Assembly (NCBI RefSeq): GCF_041053105.1
Contig: NZ_CP163444.1
Span: 8,828,028 to 8,892,027, forward strand
Direction of reading: 5' to 3'
Length of the DNA stretch: 64,000 nt
Source: Streptomyces sp. R44
Lineage (GTDB): Bacteria; Actinomycetota; Actinomycetes; Streptomycetales; Streptomycetaceae
A program made the position numbers and the translations under genes. Shown here in pieces: positions 1-7,572 of this stretch (its first letter is position 1; each line of letters begins with the position of its first letter). The notes beneath the pieces are model-generated. The model saw only the letters and a list, made by a program, of their open reading frames with translations. It searched no databases and was not told the origin of the DNA.

Positions 1-178
1 CCTCGGCGGTGACCGGGCCCACCCCGCGCAGCCGTCGCACCTGCTCGGTGTCCACGGGGCCCGGGGGCAGGTCCCGGACGGCCTCGGCCGCCGTGTGGAA
101 GGCCCGCACCCGGTACGGGGAGGCCCCGCGCCATTCGAGGAGGAAGGCGATCCGGCGCAGAGCCTCGTCCGGGGTCAT
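1..178 (-). CDS. PHP/helix-hairpin-helix domain protein, N-terminal part
   Basis: Only the first 59 codons lie in the window; the gene runs off the left edge. The start ATG overlaps the stop of the upstream SDR gene in an ATGA, so the two are probably translationally coupled. The visible N-terminus (MTPDEALRRIAFLLEWRGA, then a region ending in LRGVGPVTAE) has a PolX-like N-terminal helical segment followed by a helix-hairpin-helix GVGP turn. In known families this precedes a PHP phosphoesterase domain, as in actinobacterial PHP proteins related to DNA polymerase X. The metal-binding part is outside the window, so the function is inferred from the N-terminus only. Confidence 0.6.
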   Translation of the reverse strand, partial: MTPDEALRRIAFLLEWRGASPYRVRAFHTAAEAVRDLPPGPVDTEQVRRLRGVGPVTAE

Positions 179-1068
179 GGCAGGGGGGTCCCGCCGGTGG
201 CGTTGACGATCTCACCGGTGATGTACGAGGCCTGGTCGGAGGCGAGGAAGACGTACGCGGGTGCCATCTCGGCCGGCTGAGCGGGCCGCCCCCACAGCGA
301 CCGTTCGCCGAACCTCGTCGGGTCGGGCATCGTCGCGGGGATGAGCGGGGTCCAGACCGGTCCGGGGGCCACGGCGTTGACGCGGATACCGCGCTCGGCC
401 AGCATCTGGGCCAGGCTGTGGGTGAAGGAGATGATCGCGGACTTGGTCATGGCGTAGTCGAGGAGGTGCGGGCTGGGCTGGTAGCCCTGCACGGAAGCGG
501 TGTTGATCACGCAGGCGCCGCGCGGCATGTGGGCCAGCGCGGCCTTGGTCAGCCAGAACATCCCGTACAGATTGGTCTTCATCACCCGGTCGAACTGCTC
601 GGTGGTGATCGCCTCGATCCCGTCCGGCTGCGCCATCTGATAGGCGGCGTTGTTGACGAGCACGTCGATGCCGCCCAGTTCGCCCGCCGTCCTGTCGGCG
701 AGGGCGGTGCACTCACCTTCGTGCCGAAGATCGCAGGCGACGGCCACCGCCGTGCGACCGGCCTGGCGGATGAGGCGGGAGGTCTCCTCGGCCTCCTCCG
801 TCTCCTCGGCGAGGTGGGTGAAGACGACGTCGGCTCCCTCGCGTGCGAAGGCCAGACAGACGGCCCGGCCGATCCCGGAGTCTCCGCCGGTGACCAGCGT
901 CCTGCGGCCGTGCAGCAGGGCGTGGCCCCGGTAGGTGTCTTCGCCGTGGTCGGGGCGGGGGTCCATCGCCTCGGTCGAGCCGGGGTGGTCCTGATCCTGC
1001 TCGGGAAACGGGGGCCGGGGGTACAGCTGCGCCGGATCGATGAGCTGGGGCTGCTCGGGGGAGGACAT
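175..1068 (-). CDS. SDR family oxidoreductase (YghA/general stress type)
   Basis: A 297-residue short-chain dehydrogenase/reductase. The start is the ATG at 1068 because an AAGGAGAC ribosome-binding site lies just upstream. A proline-rich N-terminal extension of about 50 residues precedes the Rossmann motif TGGDSGIGRA, then NNAAYQ, and the catalytic Tyr-Lys in LLDYAMTKSAI. The C-terminal half carries the VNAVAPGPVWTPL motif. The extension and length match the stress-linked YghA/YdaD group of NADP-dependent SDRs. It should be a cytoplasmic NAD(P)(H) reductase of small carbonyl compounds; the substrate is unknown. The stop overlaps the next gene by 4 bp. A flavodoxin-like reductase lies 37 bp upstream on the same strand. 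Confidence 0.9.
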   Translation of the reverse strand: MSSPEQPQLIDPAQLYPRPPFPEQDQDHPGSTEAMDPRPDHGEDTYRGHALLHGRRTLVTGGDSGIGRAVCLAFAREGADVVFTHLAEETEEAEETSRLIRQAGRTAVAVACDLRHEGECTALADRTAGELGGIDVLVNNAAYQMAQPDGIEAITTEQFDRVMKTNLYGMFWLTKAALAHMPRGACVINTASVQGYQPSPHLLDYAMTKSAIISFTHSLAQMLAERGIRVNAVAPGPVWTPLIPATMPDPTRFGERSLWGRPAQPAEMAPAYVFLASDQASYITGEIVNATGGTPLP

Positions 1069-1105
1069 CGCTGTCTCCTTCCGGCACGGTCGGCCGGGGC
1101 GACGG

Positions 1106-1735
1106 TCAGGAAGAGGGCGGGTAGGGGGCGGCCTTGAGGCGGCGCGCGAGGTGCGCGGTGTTCGCGGCGAGGGTCCGGGTCGTCGCGGCGGTCTTCTCGG
1201 GAGTCTTGTCGAGGTCCTGGTAGTCGGTGCCCTGCATGGCTTCGCCGACCCAGTAGGTGACCGCGTTCGGCGCGAGGGAGAACCCCACATCGTTGAGGCC
1301 CTGGAAGAGTTCGGCGCTGACATGGTGGGCGCCGTCCTCATTGCCGACGACGCACACGGCCGCGGCCTTCCCGTAGGTGAGCATGCGGCCCTCGTCGTCG
1401 CTCTCGCCCAGTTCGGCGTCGAGGCGCTCCAGGACGCGCTGGGCGATGCTGGAAGGGTGGCCGAGCCAGATGGGCGTGGACAGGACCAGGATGTCGCAGC
1501 CCAGGATCGTGTCGCGGATCTCCGGCCAGGCGTCACCGCTTCCCATGTCGACCTCGACACCCGGTCTGACGTCGTGGTCGGCGATCCGGATCACCTTCCC
1601 GGTGACACCGTGCTCGGCGAGGGCCTCCATGGTCTGCTCGGCCAGCAACTGGGAGCTGGACTGCTTCGGCGACGGGGACAGGGTGCAGACCAGCGCGACG
1701 GCGCGCAGCGGCGTGGTCTCGGTCGTGGTGTCCAT
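1106..1735 (-). CDS. Flavodoxin-like NAD(P)H-dependent reductase
   Basis: A 209-residue protein starting MDTTTETTPLRAVALVCTLS. The N-terminal beta-strand with SPSPKQSSSQLLAEQTM forms the FMN phosphate-binding loop of the NADPH-dependent FMN reductase/flavodoxin fold. Further on, ILVLSTPIWLGHPSS is the characteristic second flavin-binding loop, and CVVGNEDGAHHVSAEL follows. No signal peptide or membrane segment is visible. It probably forms a unit with the SDR gene 37 bp downstream, which suggests a redox or stress role. The exact electron acceptor cannot be read from the sequence. Confidence 0.85.
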   Translation of the reverse strand: MDTTTETTPLRAVALVCTLSPSPKQSSSQLLAEQTMEALAEHGVTGKVIRIADHDVRPGVEVDMGSGDAWPEIRDTILGCDILVLSTPIWLGHPSSIAQRVLERLDAELGESDDEGRMLTYGKAAAVCVVGNEDGAHHVSAELFQGLNDVGFSLAPNAVTYWVGEAMQGTDYQDLDKTPEKTAATTRTLAANTAHLARRLKAAPYPPSS

Positions 1736-1939
1736 GTGGTCCGGCTACCCCGATGTCTCTCCCGTATCCCGACGTTCGTGCTGGTAGCCCCCGGCGCAGC
1801 GTGCGATCGGCCGAACGCCGGCCCCCGGAGGCGGCCGTCAGGGGCGCGACGAGGGGGCGGGTCCCAGGGGGAGGATGAGGGTGGGGCGGCGGCGGCCGAC
1901 TCCCCGCCGGCGTTCTGGTCGCCGTGCGTGACGACCACG

Positions 1940-2312
1940 TCGGCGGCGCAGATCCGCAGCCAGGGGTCCAAGAGGCCGTTGACCCTCAGCTCGGTGAGGA
2001 GGATCTCGTGCAGGCGGAGCCAGATCGCCGCCGGAGAAGCCAGGGCAGTCCTGCCATTAAAGTCCGATGATGATCTCCAGGGCGCCCGCCAGGTCGTCGG
2101 CGATCAGCCCGCCAGCCCCTTCAGATCTCGCGGACACCACTGCGCGCCGACCGCCGTCGTCGGCGCACAGGCAGTACCCCCCGCGAGCAGGTGATCACTC
2201 GAAGCCATGACGTCGACGACAGCCAGGGCCGCTGACGTGTTGGGACCAGGGCAGATCTTCAGACGACTGCAGCCGACACCCGCTCGGCGGCCACCGCCGC
2301 ATCAAGTCATTC
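1940..2312 (-). pseudogene. IS5-family transposase remnant
   Basis: In minus orientation, 1945-2040 encodes WLRLHEILLTELRVNGLLD, the conserved segment between the N-terminal part and first catalytic Asp of a streptomycete IS5-family transposase. The frame has no start, and neither catalytic domain can be followed. A TCATTCTGAAACGATC sequence at about 2288-2303 resembles the end beside a similar remnant at 7.4 kb, so it may be the old IS end. The rest of 1740-2324 shows no other gene I can support. Confidence 0.55.
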
Positions 2313-2324
2313 TGAAACGATCAG

Positions 2325-2618
2325 TTAGAAGACGCCTCCGCGCTGTCCTGGTCTGCGGCCACGCCCGTCAGGGGACGCCAGGGTGTCGCCGTAGATGTAC
2401 GCGGTGCGGATGTGCCCGTCGCGGGCGTGGACGACAACCTGTGCCGGGGTGTGCTCCTTGGCGCGCTGGCGGGCGGCGGCGATCGCCTCCTGCTGAGTGC
2501 GGTGCGGCTCGTGCAGCAGCCGACGTCCCTCTCTGGCCTCGACCTGCCACTTCACGCCTGCTGCCGCCGCCCGCTCGCCGGACGGTTCGACGTGGTAGAC
2601 GGTCCGTTTCGCTGCCAT
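2325..2618 (-). CDS. DUF2188 domain protein
   Basis: A 97-residue small soluble protein. It contains W-x-V followed by a repeat-like TQQEAIAAARQRAKEH helix, then VVVHARDGHIRTAYIYGD, the signature of DUF2188. Members are 60-100 residues and of unknown biochemical role. The C-terminus is rich in Gly and Arg. The start at 2618 has a GAGGAGCAG upstream region that could serve as ribosome-binding site. It stands alone between IS remnants. Confidence 0.75.
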   Translation of the reverse strand: MAAKRTVYHVEPSGERAAAAGVKWQVEAREGRRLLHEPHRTQQEAIAAARQRAKEHTPAQVVVHARDGHIRTAYIYGDTLASPDGRGRRPGQRGGVF

Positions 2619-2764
2619 GATCCTGCTCCTCGCCTAAGCCGTATTTGAGGACGGCTTGGCCGATTGCGAAGGGGCCGAGCTGTTAGAGAGCGCCAGCGCT
2701 GTGACATCTGACTTCATCCGGTCCGGTGACGCCTTCCCGTGGATCGGTGGGCAGTTCCTGGTGC

Positions 2765-2933
2765 CAAGGCCCACTACCGGCGCCGCCGTGACCAGGGCGA
2801 CTGGCACGCGTCAGCCCAGCGGAACCTGTTCCATCGCATGATCGGCCAGTTCTATCACTGCCTCCGGCACGGCCACCGCTTCGATGAGGCCGCGGCCATT
2901 CCACCAGCGTCTGCCCTGACGGTGGCCGACTAG
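2765..2933 (+). pseudogene. IS110-family transposase C-terminal remnant
   Basis: The frame encodes AKAHYRRRRDQGDWHASAQR and then NLFHRMIGQFYHCLRHGHRF, the C-terminal end of IS110-type DEDD transposases after the transposase_20 domain. The upstream DEDD domain is missing, so this is a leftover terminus. Confidence 0.75.
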
Positions 2934-2953
2934 CCGCTTCGCTACTGCTCCCG

Positions 2954-3154
2954 TCAGCCGAACGAGCCGTCTTCGCGGACCGTGAAGAAGGCACAGCCGT
3001 CGTGCTCGAAGCGCACCTGCCCATCGGACGTCGACGCGGCGTGGGTGCAGGCTCCCCAGTCACCACCCAGCTCGCCGCTCAGCGCGACCCAGAACCGGCG
3101 CCCGCCGCACTGCTCGTCAAACCACTCATCCCGATAATCGGGACCTCGGCCCAT
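2954..3154 (-). CDS. Short DUF3027-like protein, possibly truncated
   Basis: 66 residues beginning MGRGPDYRDEWFDEQCGGRR, then FWVALSGELGGDWGACT and VRFEHDGCAFF. This matches the C-terminal core of DUF3027-type actinobacterial proteins, which are normally longer. The N-terminal portion is absent, so it may be a relic placed between an IS110 remnant and a healthy gene. Function unknown. Confidence 0.55.
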   Translation of the reverse strand: MGRGPDYRDEWFDEQCGGRRFWVALSGELGGDWGACTHAASTSDGQVRFEHDGCAFFTVREDGSFG

Positions 3155-3246
3155 GACCCACCAGACACCATCCGCCCCGTTCGCTCTCGAACGGACCCGA
3201 TCGACGAGAGCCGACTTTTCAAGGAGGATCCCATCGGCATGTACCG

Positions 3247-3684
3247 ATGACGCTGAGGAGCCCTGTGATCACGCAAGGAGTACAGGTCACAGGCCGGTGT
3301 GATGCCTGCGGAGGCGTGACGACCTGCGATGTCGGCCAGTTCTTCGACCACGGCATGCTCTGCTGGGGCACCGAAGGACGCTGCGCGGACTGCCCGAATA
3401 CGTGGTGCGAGCAAGACAGCGGACCCGTCACACCCGAGAACATCCGACAAGCTCTGCTACAGACGCATGGGACGGCGCGGCTTCGCCTGTCCGAAGACAT
3501 GCCGAACATCGTTCCCGTGCTGCAGGCCCTCCGAGACGCACGGGGACGATGCCTTGGCGATGTACGAGCTCAGGCCAAGCAACTCGCCGAGAACGGTCTC
3601 ACCGGCACACTCGTCGAGATGGAGGTCCTGGCGATTCACCTTCGGGTAAGGGCCGTCGAGGTGATCGTGGCACCAGCTGAGTGA
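3247..3684 (+). CDS. Conserved hypothetical protein with N-terminal zinc-ribbon
   Basis: Up to 145 residues. The N-terminus has CDACGGVTTCD, followed by CWGTEGRCADCPNTWC, giving paired CxxC motifs that could hold one zinc ion. The C-terminal half is helical (VPVLQALRDARG..LTGTLVEMEVLAIHL). Two starts are possible: ATG at 3247, overlapping a three-codon reading frame (ATGTACCGATGA) that has an AAGGAGG upstream, or GTG at 3268 with GAGGAG 8 nt upstream; I consider GTG 3268 equally likely. The family occurs in Streptomyces with no assigned role. Confidence 0.65.
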   Translation: MTLRSPVITQGVQVTGRCDACGGVTTCDVGQFFDHGMLCWGTEGRCADCPNTWCEQDSGPVTPENIRQALLQTHGTARLRLSEDMPNIVPVLQALRDARGRCLGDVRAQAKQLAENGLTGTLVEMEVLAIHLRVRAVEVIVAPAE

Positions 3685-4146
3685 TCTCATCCGGACCGCA
3701 CCTGATGCGGCTGGACAACGGCATTGAGAAGTCTGTCAGGCGGACTTCCGGCGCCGGGGCACTGCCGCCTTCGTCGGAGCCTCCTCGCCTACGGGTCCGG
3801 CGGGCGCGCGATGTTCTGCCCTGGCGCTGACCACCGCATGGAGGTCTTCGGTGTAGTCGTCGGTGAGGGTGTCGCAGAGGTCGGCCAATTACTCAACGGC
3901 CATGAAGGCCTTGAAGGCAATGAGGGCCATAAGGGTCATGAGTGCGAGGGCGCCTTCGATCCCCTCCTCGCTCACTTCGACCTCGGGCGAGGCAAGCTCT
4001 ACATCGACGCCAGCAGCGTCGACCCCGTCTTTGGCGCCGCACTCTCAAAACCTCCTCACTCTGTTGCGAATCGGAGTGACTGGGGCGAGCAGTAGTCGGT
4101 CCGCTCGTTTCCAAGAATCCCCATCACGAAGCCCACTGGCGCCGTC
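3685..4146 (+). other. No assignable gene
   Basis: On the minus strand a frame at 3733-3890 ends in KAAVPRRRKSA, and another at 3895-4030 encodes a hydrophobic tail (ALALMTLMALIAFKAFMAVE) before a stop. Neither has a convincing start or a family I recognise. The stretch probably contains decayed coding sequence. Confidence 0.4.
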
Positions 4147-4420
4147 GACCGATGGAGGCACTGCGCGCCGGCGTCGAGCAGGCTCGCAGTCCGAAGGCCA
4201 CCGGCGAGAAGGCCGGCGCCGCCCATACCGGGCGCGGGTAGAAGCCTGCCGCGAAGAAGCGCACCGGCACTTCGGGCGCCGGGTCGCTTCAGTCGCTGAC
4301 CAAGGCCGAGCTGTACAAGAAGGCCACCAAGGCCGGCGTCAGAGGGCGCTCCAGCACGACCCAAGAACCAGCTCGCCGACAACGCCCTCGCCAAGTCCCG
4401 CGAAGGCCGTCGCAGCCGGC
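4147..4420 (+). pseudogene. Decayed C-terminus of Ku DNA-end-binding protein
   Basis: The plus strand first reads MEALRAGVEQARSPKATGEK, matching the end of the bacterial Ku core. In a shifted frame it then reads LQSLTKAELYKKATKAGVRG followed by KNQLADNALAKSR. That is the lysine-rich tail and Rho_N/SAP-like motif typical of actinobacterial Ku C-termini. The beta-barrel core is missing and at least two frame changes are needed, so it cannot function in non-homologous end joining. Confidence 0.55.
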
Positions 4421-4541
4421 CCTGGCGTGTCGTCCGCGCGCGATCCGGACCGGGGCCCAGCTGGTCGACTGCCCGCACCGGCGCCCCCACGACGCGCTGT
4501 CACTGCTGGCGCTCAGCCGCGATCGTCCGGCGCGCGGCGTT

Positions 4542-6182
4542 CTAGGCGTCTGCGGGGGTGGACCGTTCACCTGCTGTGTGCGTGGGGGCCGGCCCGTGCC
4601 AGTCCAGGCACAGGACGGTGGCGTCGTCCTTCGGCGGGTGGCCCCCGTAGGCGTCGGTGACAGCGCCGACCAGGGTGCGCACGACCTCGCGGGGGTGTTC
4701 GGCTTCGGTCTTGCGCAGGAGAGCGGGCAGGTCCACCACGTCGGCGTCGCGTTCCTGCATGCCGTCGGTGTGGAGCAGGAGGCGGTCACCAGGGCGCAGG
4801 TCGAGGTCTTGGACCTGGTAGGCGCCTTGGGAGGGGATCCCGAACGGCAGGTTCACGGCCAGGGCCAGCTCGGTGACCGCACCGTCGCGCAACAGGTAGG
4901 GCCGCGGGTGGCCGGCGTTGACGAGCTGGGAGCGGGTGCCGTCGAGCGCGATGCGCAGCAACTGTCCGGTGGCGAGGCTCTGGTGGCCGTGGTCGAGGAG
5001 GGCCTGGTGGATCTGGCGGGCCTGTTCCGCGAGGCCGGCGCCGGCGCGACGGGCGCCGCGGGAGGCGTTGACGAGCAGGGTGGCCATGAGTGAGGCGCTG
5101 ACGTCGTGGCCCATGGCGTCGGTGATCGACAGGTGCAGGGTGCGGGTGTCCAGGCTGTAGTCGTAGGTGTCGCCCGCGATGTCGGAGGCCGGGACCAGGG
5201 CGCCCGCCAGGGTGAACTCGGGGGCCTCGCAGCAGGAGGCGGAGGGCAGGAGCTGGCGTTGGATCTCTGCGGAGAGGCTGACCGGCCCGGTGCGGTTGCC
5301 CCAGTGGTAGAGGTCGGTGAAGCGGCGGTCGGTGACGATGATGTACGCGAGCGCATGCGCGGCTTCATGAACCTGAGTGCGTACCTCTGGTGTGGTGGCC
5401 CGGGGGAGGAAGAGCTCCAGGACGCCGATGGTGTCACCGCGGTTGGTGACCGGGGCCAGCACCCGATGCCCGTCCTGGCCGTCTGCGGTCACCACTAGAT
5501 CCTGGCTGCGCAGCACGTCGTCGTAGATGCTGCTGCCCGCGAGGGGGACTTGTTCTGCAGGCGGTTGCCCGGGCTCGGCGGCTGTGTCGTGGACGCGCAG
5601 GAGGCGTCGGCCGACGATGTCTAGGAACAGGAACGATACGAATCGGGCGTCGAAGCGGTCGCGGAGATCGCGTGCCACGACATCGAGGGAGTGCACGGGT
5701 GCGGCGTTCTCGGCTGCCTCCAGCACGTAGCTCAGGCCGGTCCGATCACGTGCCACAGCAGTCTCTCCGAGTACAGGCTTCCTTCCCCGGCGGGGAGGCG
5801 TGGGCCGCGCGCGGATGGTCAGCACACGCTCCACGCCGCTCAGGCGTAGCAGGCGGGCGACCGGGTGGCTGAGGGCGGCCAGCACGAGGGATTTATCGGC
5901 CGCCAGGGCCAGCTGATCCAGGTCCAGCAGGATGTGCAGTCCGGTGGTGTCGCAGAAGGTGACGGCAGACAGGTCCAGGTCGAGGCCGTCGCGGCTGGAG
6001 TTCAGAGCTGAGATGAGGTCCCCGCGCAGTCCGTCGCCGTCGTCCATGTCGATCTCGCCGCGTACGCGGGCCAGGACCCGATCCCGCCCGTGCTCGAAGA
6101 CCACACTGACGAGGGATGGGCGCACGGTGCGGCTGATGTGCTCCGCCGCAATGACGGGCAGCCGGTCGGGAAGAGAGATCAT
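4542..6182 (-). CDS. STAS-GAF-PP2C (SpoIIE-type) serine phosphatase
   Basis: 546 residues with three parts. Residues about 30-125 form a STAS domain (RGEIDMDDGDGL and LDLSAVTFCDTTGLHILLDL, with Thr/Ser candidates at the antagonist phosphorylation site). About 150-290 is a GAF-like sensor with a conserved pocket-like region. About 320-540 is a PP2C SpoIIE phosphatase with DIAGDTYDY, DAMGHDVSASLMA, LLLHTDGMQER and PPKDDATVL. Metal-binding aspartates are present. It should control an anti-sigma factor antagonist in a partner-switching network by dephosphorylation, and may itself carry the antagonist. It is cytoplasmic, with no membrane segments. It is separated by 90 bp from a small DNA-binding protein gene upstream on the same strand. 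Confidence 0.9.
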   Translation of the reverse strand: MISLPDRLPVIAAEHISRTVRPSLVSVVFEHGRDRVLARVRGEIDMDDGDGLRGDLISALNSSRDGLDLDLSAVTFCDTTGLHILLDLDQLALAADKSLVLAALSHPVARLLRLSGVERVLTIRARPTPPRRGRKPVLGETAVARDRTGLSYVLEAAENAAPVHSLDVVARDLRDRFDARFVSFLFLDIVGRRLLRVHDTAAEPGQPPAEQVPLAGSSIYDDVLRSQDLVVTADGQDGHRVLAPVTNRGDTIGVLELFLPRATTPEVRTQVHEAAHALAYIIVTDRRFTDLYHWGNRTGPVSLSAEIQRQLLPSASCCEAPEFTLAGALVPASDIAGDTYDYSLDTRTLHLSITDAMGHDVSASLMATLLVNASRGARRAGAGLAEQARQIHQALLDHGHQSLATGQLLRIALDGTRSQLVNAGHPRPYLLRDGAVTELALAVNLPFGIPSQGAYQVQDLDLRPGDRLLLHTDGMQERDADVVDLPALLRKTEAEHPREVVRTLVGAVTDAYGGHPPKDDATVLCLDWHGPAPTHTAGERSTPADA

Positions 6183-6272
6183 GGTCTTTTCCCTTCACGC
6201 TCCGAGACCGCGGGAAGAAGGCCTGGCGGGAGGCGGCGGCATGCTGGACCCGGGGCCGCGCCGGTGCACGGG

Positions 6273-6635
6273 TCAGCCGGGAGGTTCGAGCTCACGGTAG
6301 GCACCGTCCGTGGGAGGGTGGCCGGCCGCTCCGGCCCGTGGGTCGAGGTCGACCAGCAGGTGTAGGAGGTCCGCTACCTCGTGGCGCCCCTCGGCCGGGT
6401 GGCGGAAGAGGGTCCCGGGTGCGACCTCGTAGTGGTTGCGGCGGCCCTGGCGTACCCGGGTGAGGTACCCCGCGTTCTCCAGGTCGCGGACGATGGCTCC
6501 GGCCGCCCGTTCCGTGAGCCCGCAGCTGTCAGCCAGGTCACGCTGCCGGATCTCCGGATCGCGAAGGATCATGGCGAGGATCCGGGCGTGGTTGGTGACG
6601 AACGTCCAGCTGGTCCGAGGCTCGACCTGCTCCAT
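6273..6635 (-). CDS. MarR-like winged-helix regulator
   Basis: 120 residues from the ATG at 6635, chosen because the homologous part begins at MEQVEPRTSWTFVTNHARIL; a longer upstream extension is low-complexity. The winged-helix core is RILAMILRDPEIRQRDLADS, then CGLTERAAGAIVRDLENAGYL and VRQGRRNHYEVAPG, with the wing in the last. Streptomycete proteins of this type often sit beside SpoIIE phosphatases and STAS genes. It likely autoregulates or controls the phosphatase gene 91 bp downstream. The ligand is unknown. Confidence 0.8.
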   Translation of the reverse strand: MEQVEPRTSWTFVTNHARILAMILRDPEIRQRDLADSCGLTERAAGAIVRDLENAGYLTRVRQGRRNHYEVAPGTLFRHPAEGRHEVADLLHLLVDLDPRAGAAGHPPTDGAYRELEPPG

Positions 6636-6844
6636 GCCTGAAATTATACGATTTGCGATTCCGGTTTCGCCAGACCGGAACCCAGAATCCTGCAATGCAC
6701 CTCAACCGGGCGCTGCGTCCTTCGGTACACCGCGCAGAAGCGCTCAGGGCCCCGCCTTACCGATCGTTTCAGGGTGAAGTGTTTGGCCAGGCTGTTGTGC
6801 ACTGCGAGGATGCGATGTCGACTCGGCGGTGATGGGCAGGACGC

Positions 6845-7156
6845 ATGATGACGCAGTGGCATCTCTTGCGAGGGGACATCCTGATCGGCGAGCTCAGTGA
6901 GTACGGCTGCGATCAGCCGTTCTTCCTGGCGCGCTTCACTCCGGGGCCAGGCTGGGAGAGTGTGAGGGCCTTGTGCGAGGCATCGGCGGCCCTTAGCGGG
7001 CCGGACCCGGACGGGTCTCGGACCACGGCTGTGCTCAAGCCGTTGCAGGACCTGGAGCTCAGACTGGTTCCTGTTGACGGCCGGCAGCCTTCGTTGCAGG
7101 TTCTCAAGAACTGCATGCTGCGCATCGACGGATCCGAGGCTCGCCTCCGCTACTGA
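6845..7156 (+). CDS. Conserved hypothetical protein
   Basis: 103 residues starting MMTQWHLLRGDILIGELSEY, with GCDQPFFLARFTPGPGWESV and the C-terminal LKNCMLRIDGSEARLRY. The family is widespread in Streptomyces; it looks soluble and of mixed alpha/beta content. No catalytic motif is visible. The gene is isolated: the next feature, a defective IS5 transposase, overlaps its stop by a few bases on the other strand. Confidence 0.7.
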   Translation: MMTQWHLLRGDILIGELSEYGCDQPFFLARFTPGPGWESVRALCEASAALSGPDPDGSRTTAVLKPLQDLELRLVPVDGRQPSLQVLKNCMLRIDGSEARLRY

Positions 7157-7398
7157 CGCGGTGGTGGGCGCGCGTGCAGGAGCCGCCGTAGACAGATGAG
7201 TCCGCAAGCCAGTTCGAGCAGTCCGCGATGGAGGTCGGCGCGTCGTTCGTACCGGGTGCGGAGCCGTTTGAGCCGATGCAGCGTAACCGCCTGGGGATAA
7301 AAGCGCCGGCGCGGGGGAGCGGGCGACGGCAGCGCGGCCACCCGCTCCCACAGGTCGTCAGGAGCAAGATCAGCACATACTCCGGACTCTCTGCCGAT
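7150..7398 (-). pseudogene. Internally deleted IS5-family transposase
   Basis: The N-terminal DLWERVAALPSPAPPRRR segment of an IS5 transposase runs directly into its C-terminal end LKRLRTRYERRADLHRGLLE followed by LACGLICLRRL. The whole catalytic middle is gone. This is a short deletion derivative; an end-like TCATTCTGAAACC lies just to the right (about 7431-7443). The upstream intergenic sequence to 7572 contains no further gene. Confidence 0.75.
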
Positions 7399-7572
7399 CA
7401 AGATCGCCAAGTGCAAGTGCTGAGCTCAACTCATTCTGAAACCAGATCCGATGCTCGTGAGGGTGCCAGCAAGCCTCCGGTGTGAGCGGATTCTGTCGAC
7501 GCCTTCCGCGCTGGCCGGCCCGCTGGAGGTGTCGGGCGGCTGTCCCCCGTGGCGCTGTGAGTCGGGGCCGGG

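Noticed and set aside
175..1560. Long open frame extending the SDR gene upstream to 1560
   Set aside because: The upstream part is low-complexity and overlaps the flavodoxin-like gene; a clear ribosome-binding site supports the ATG at 1068.
3733..4030. Minus-strand frames proposed as Ku or gas-vesicle parts
   Set aside because: No consistent start and no clear motif; the plus-strand Ku tail at 4147 does not belong to the same strand.
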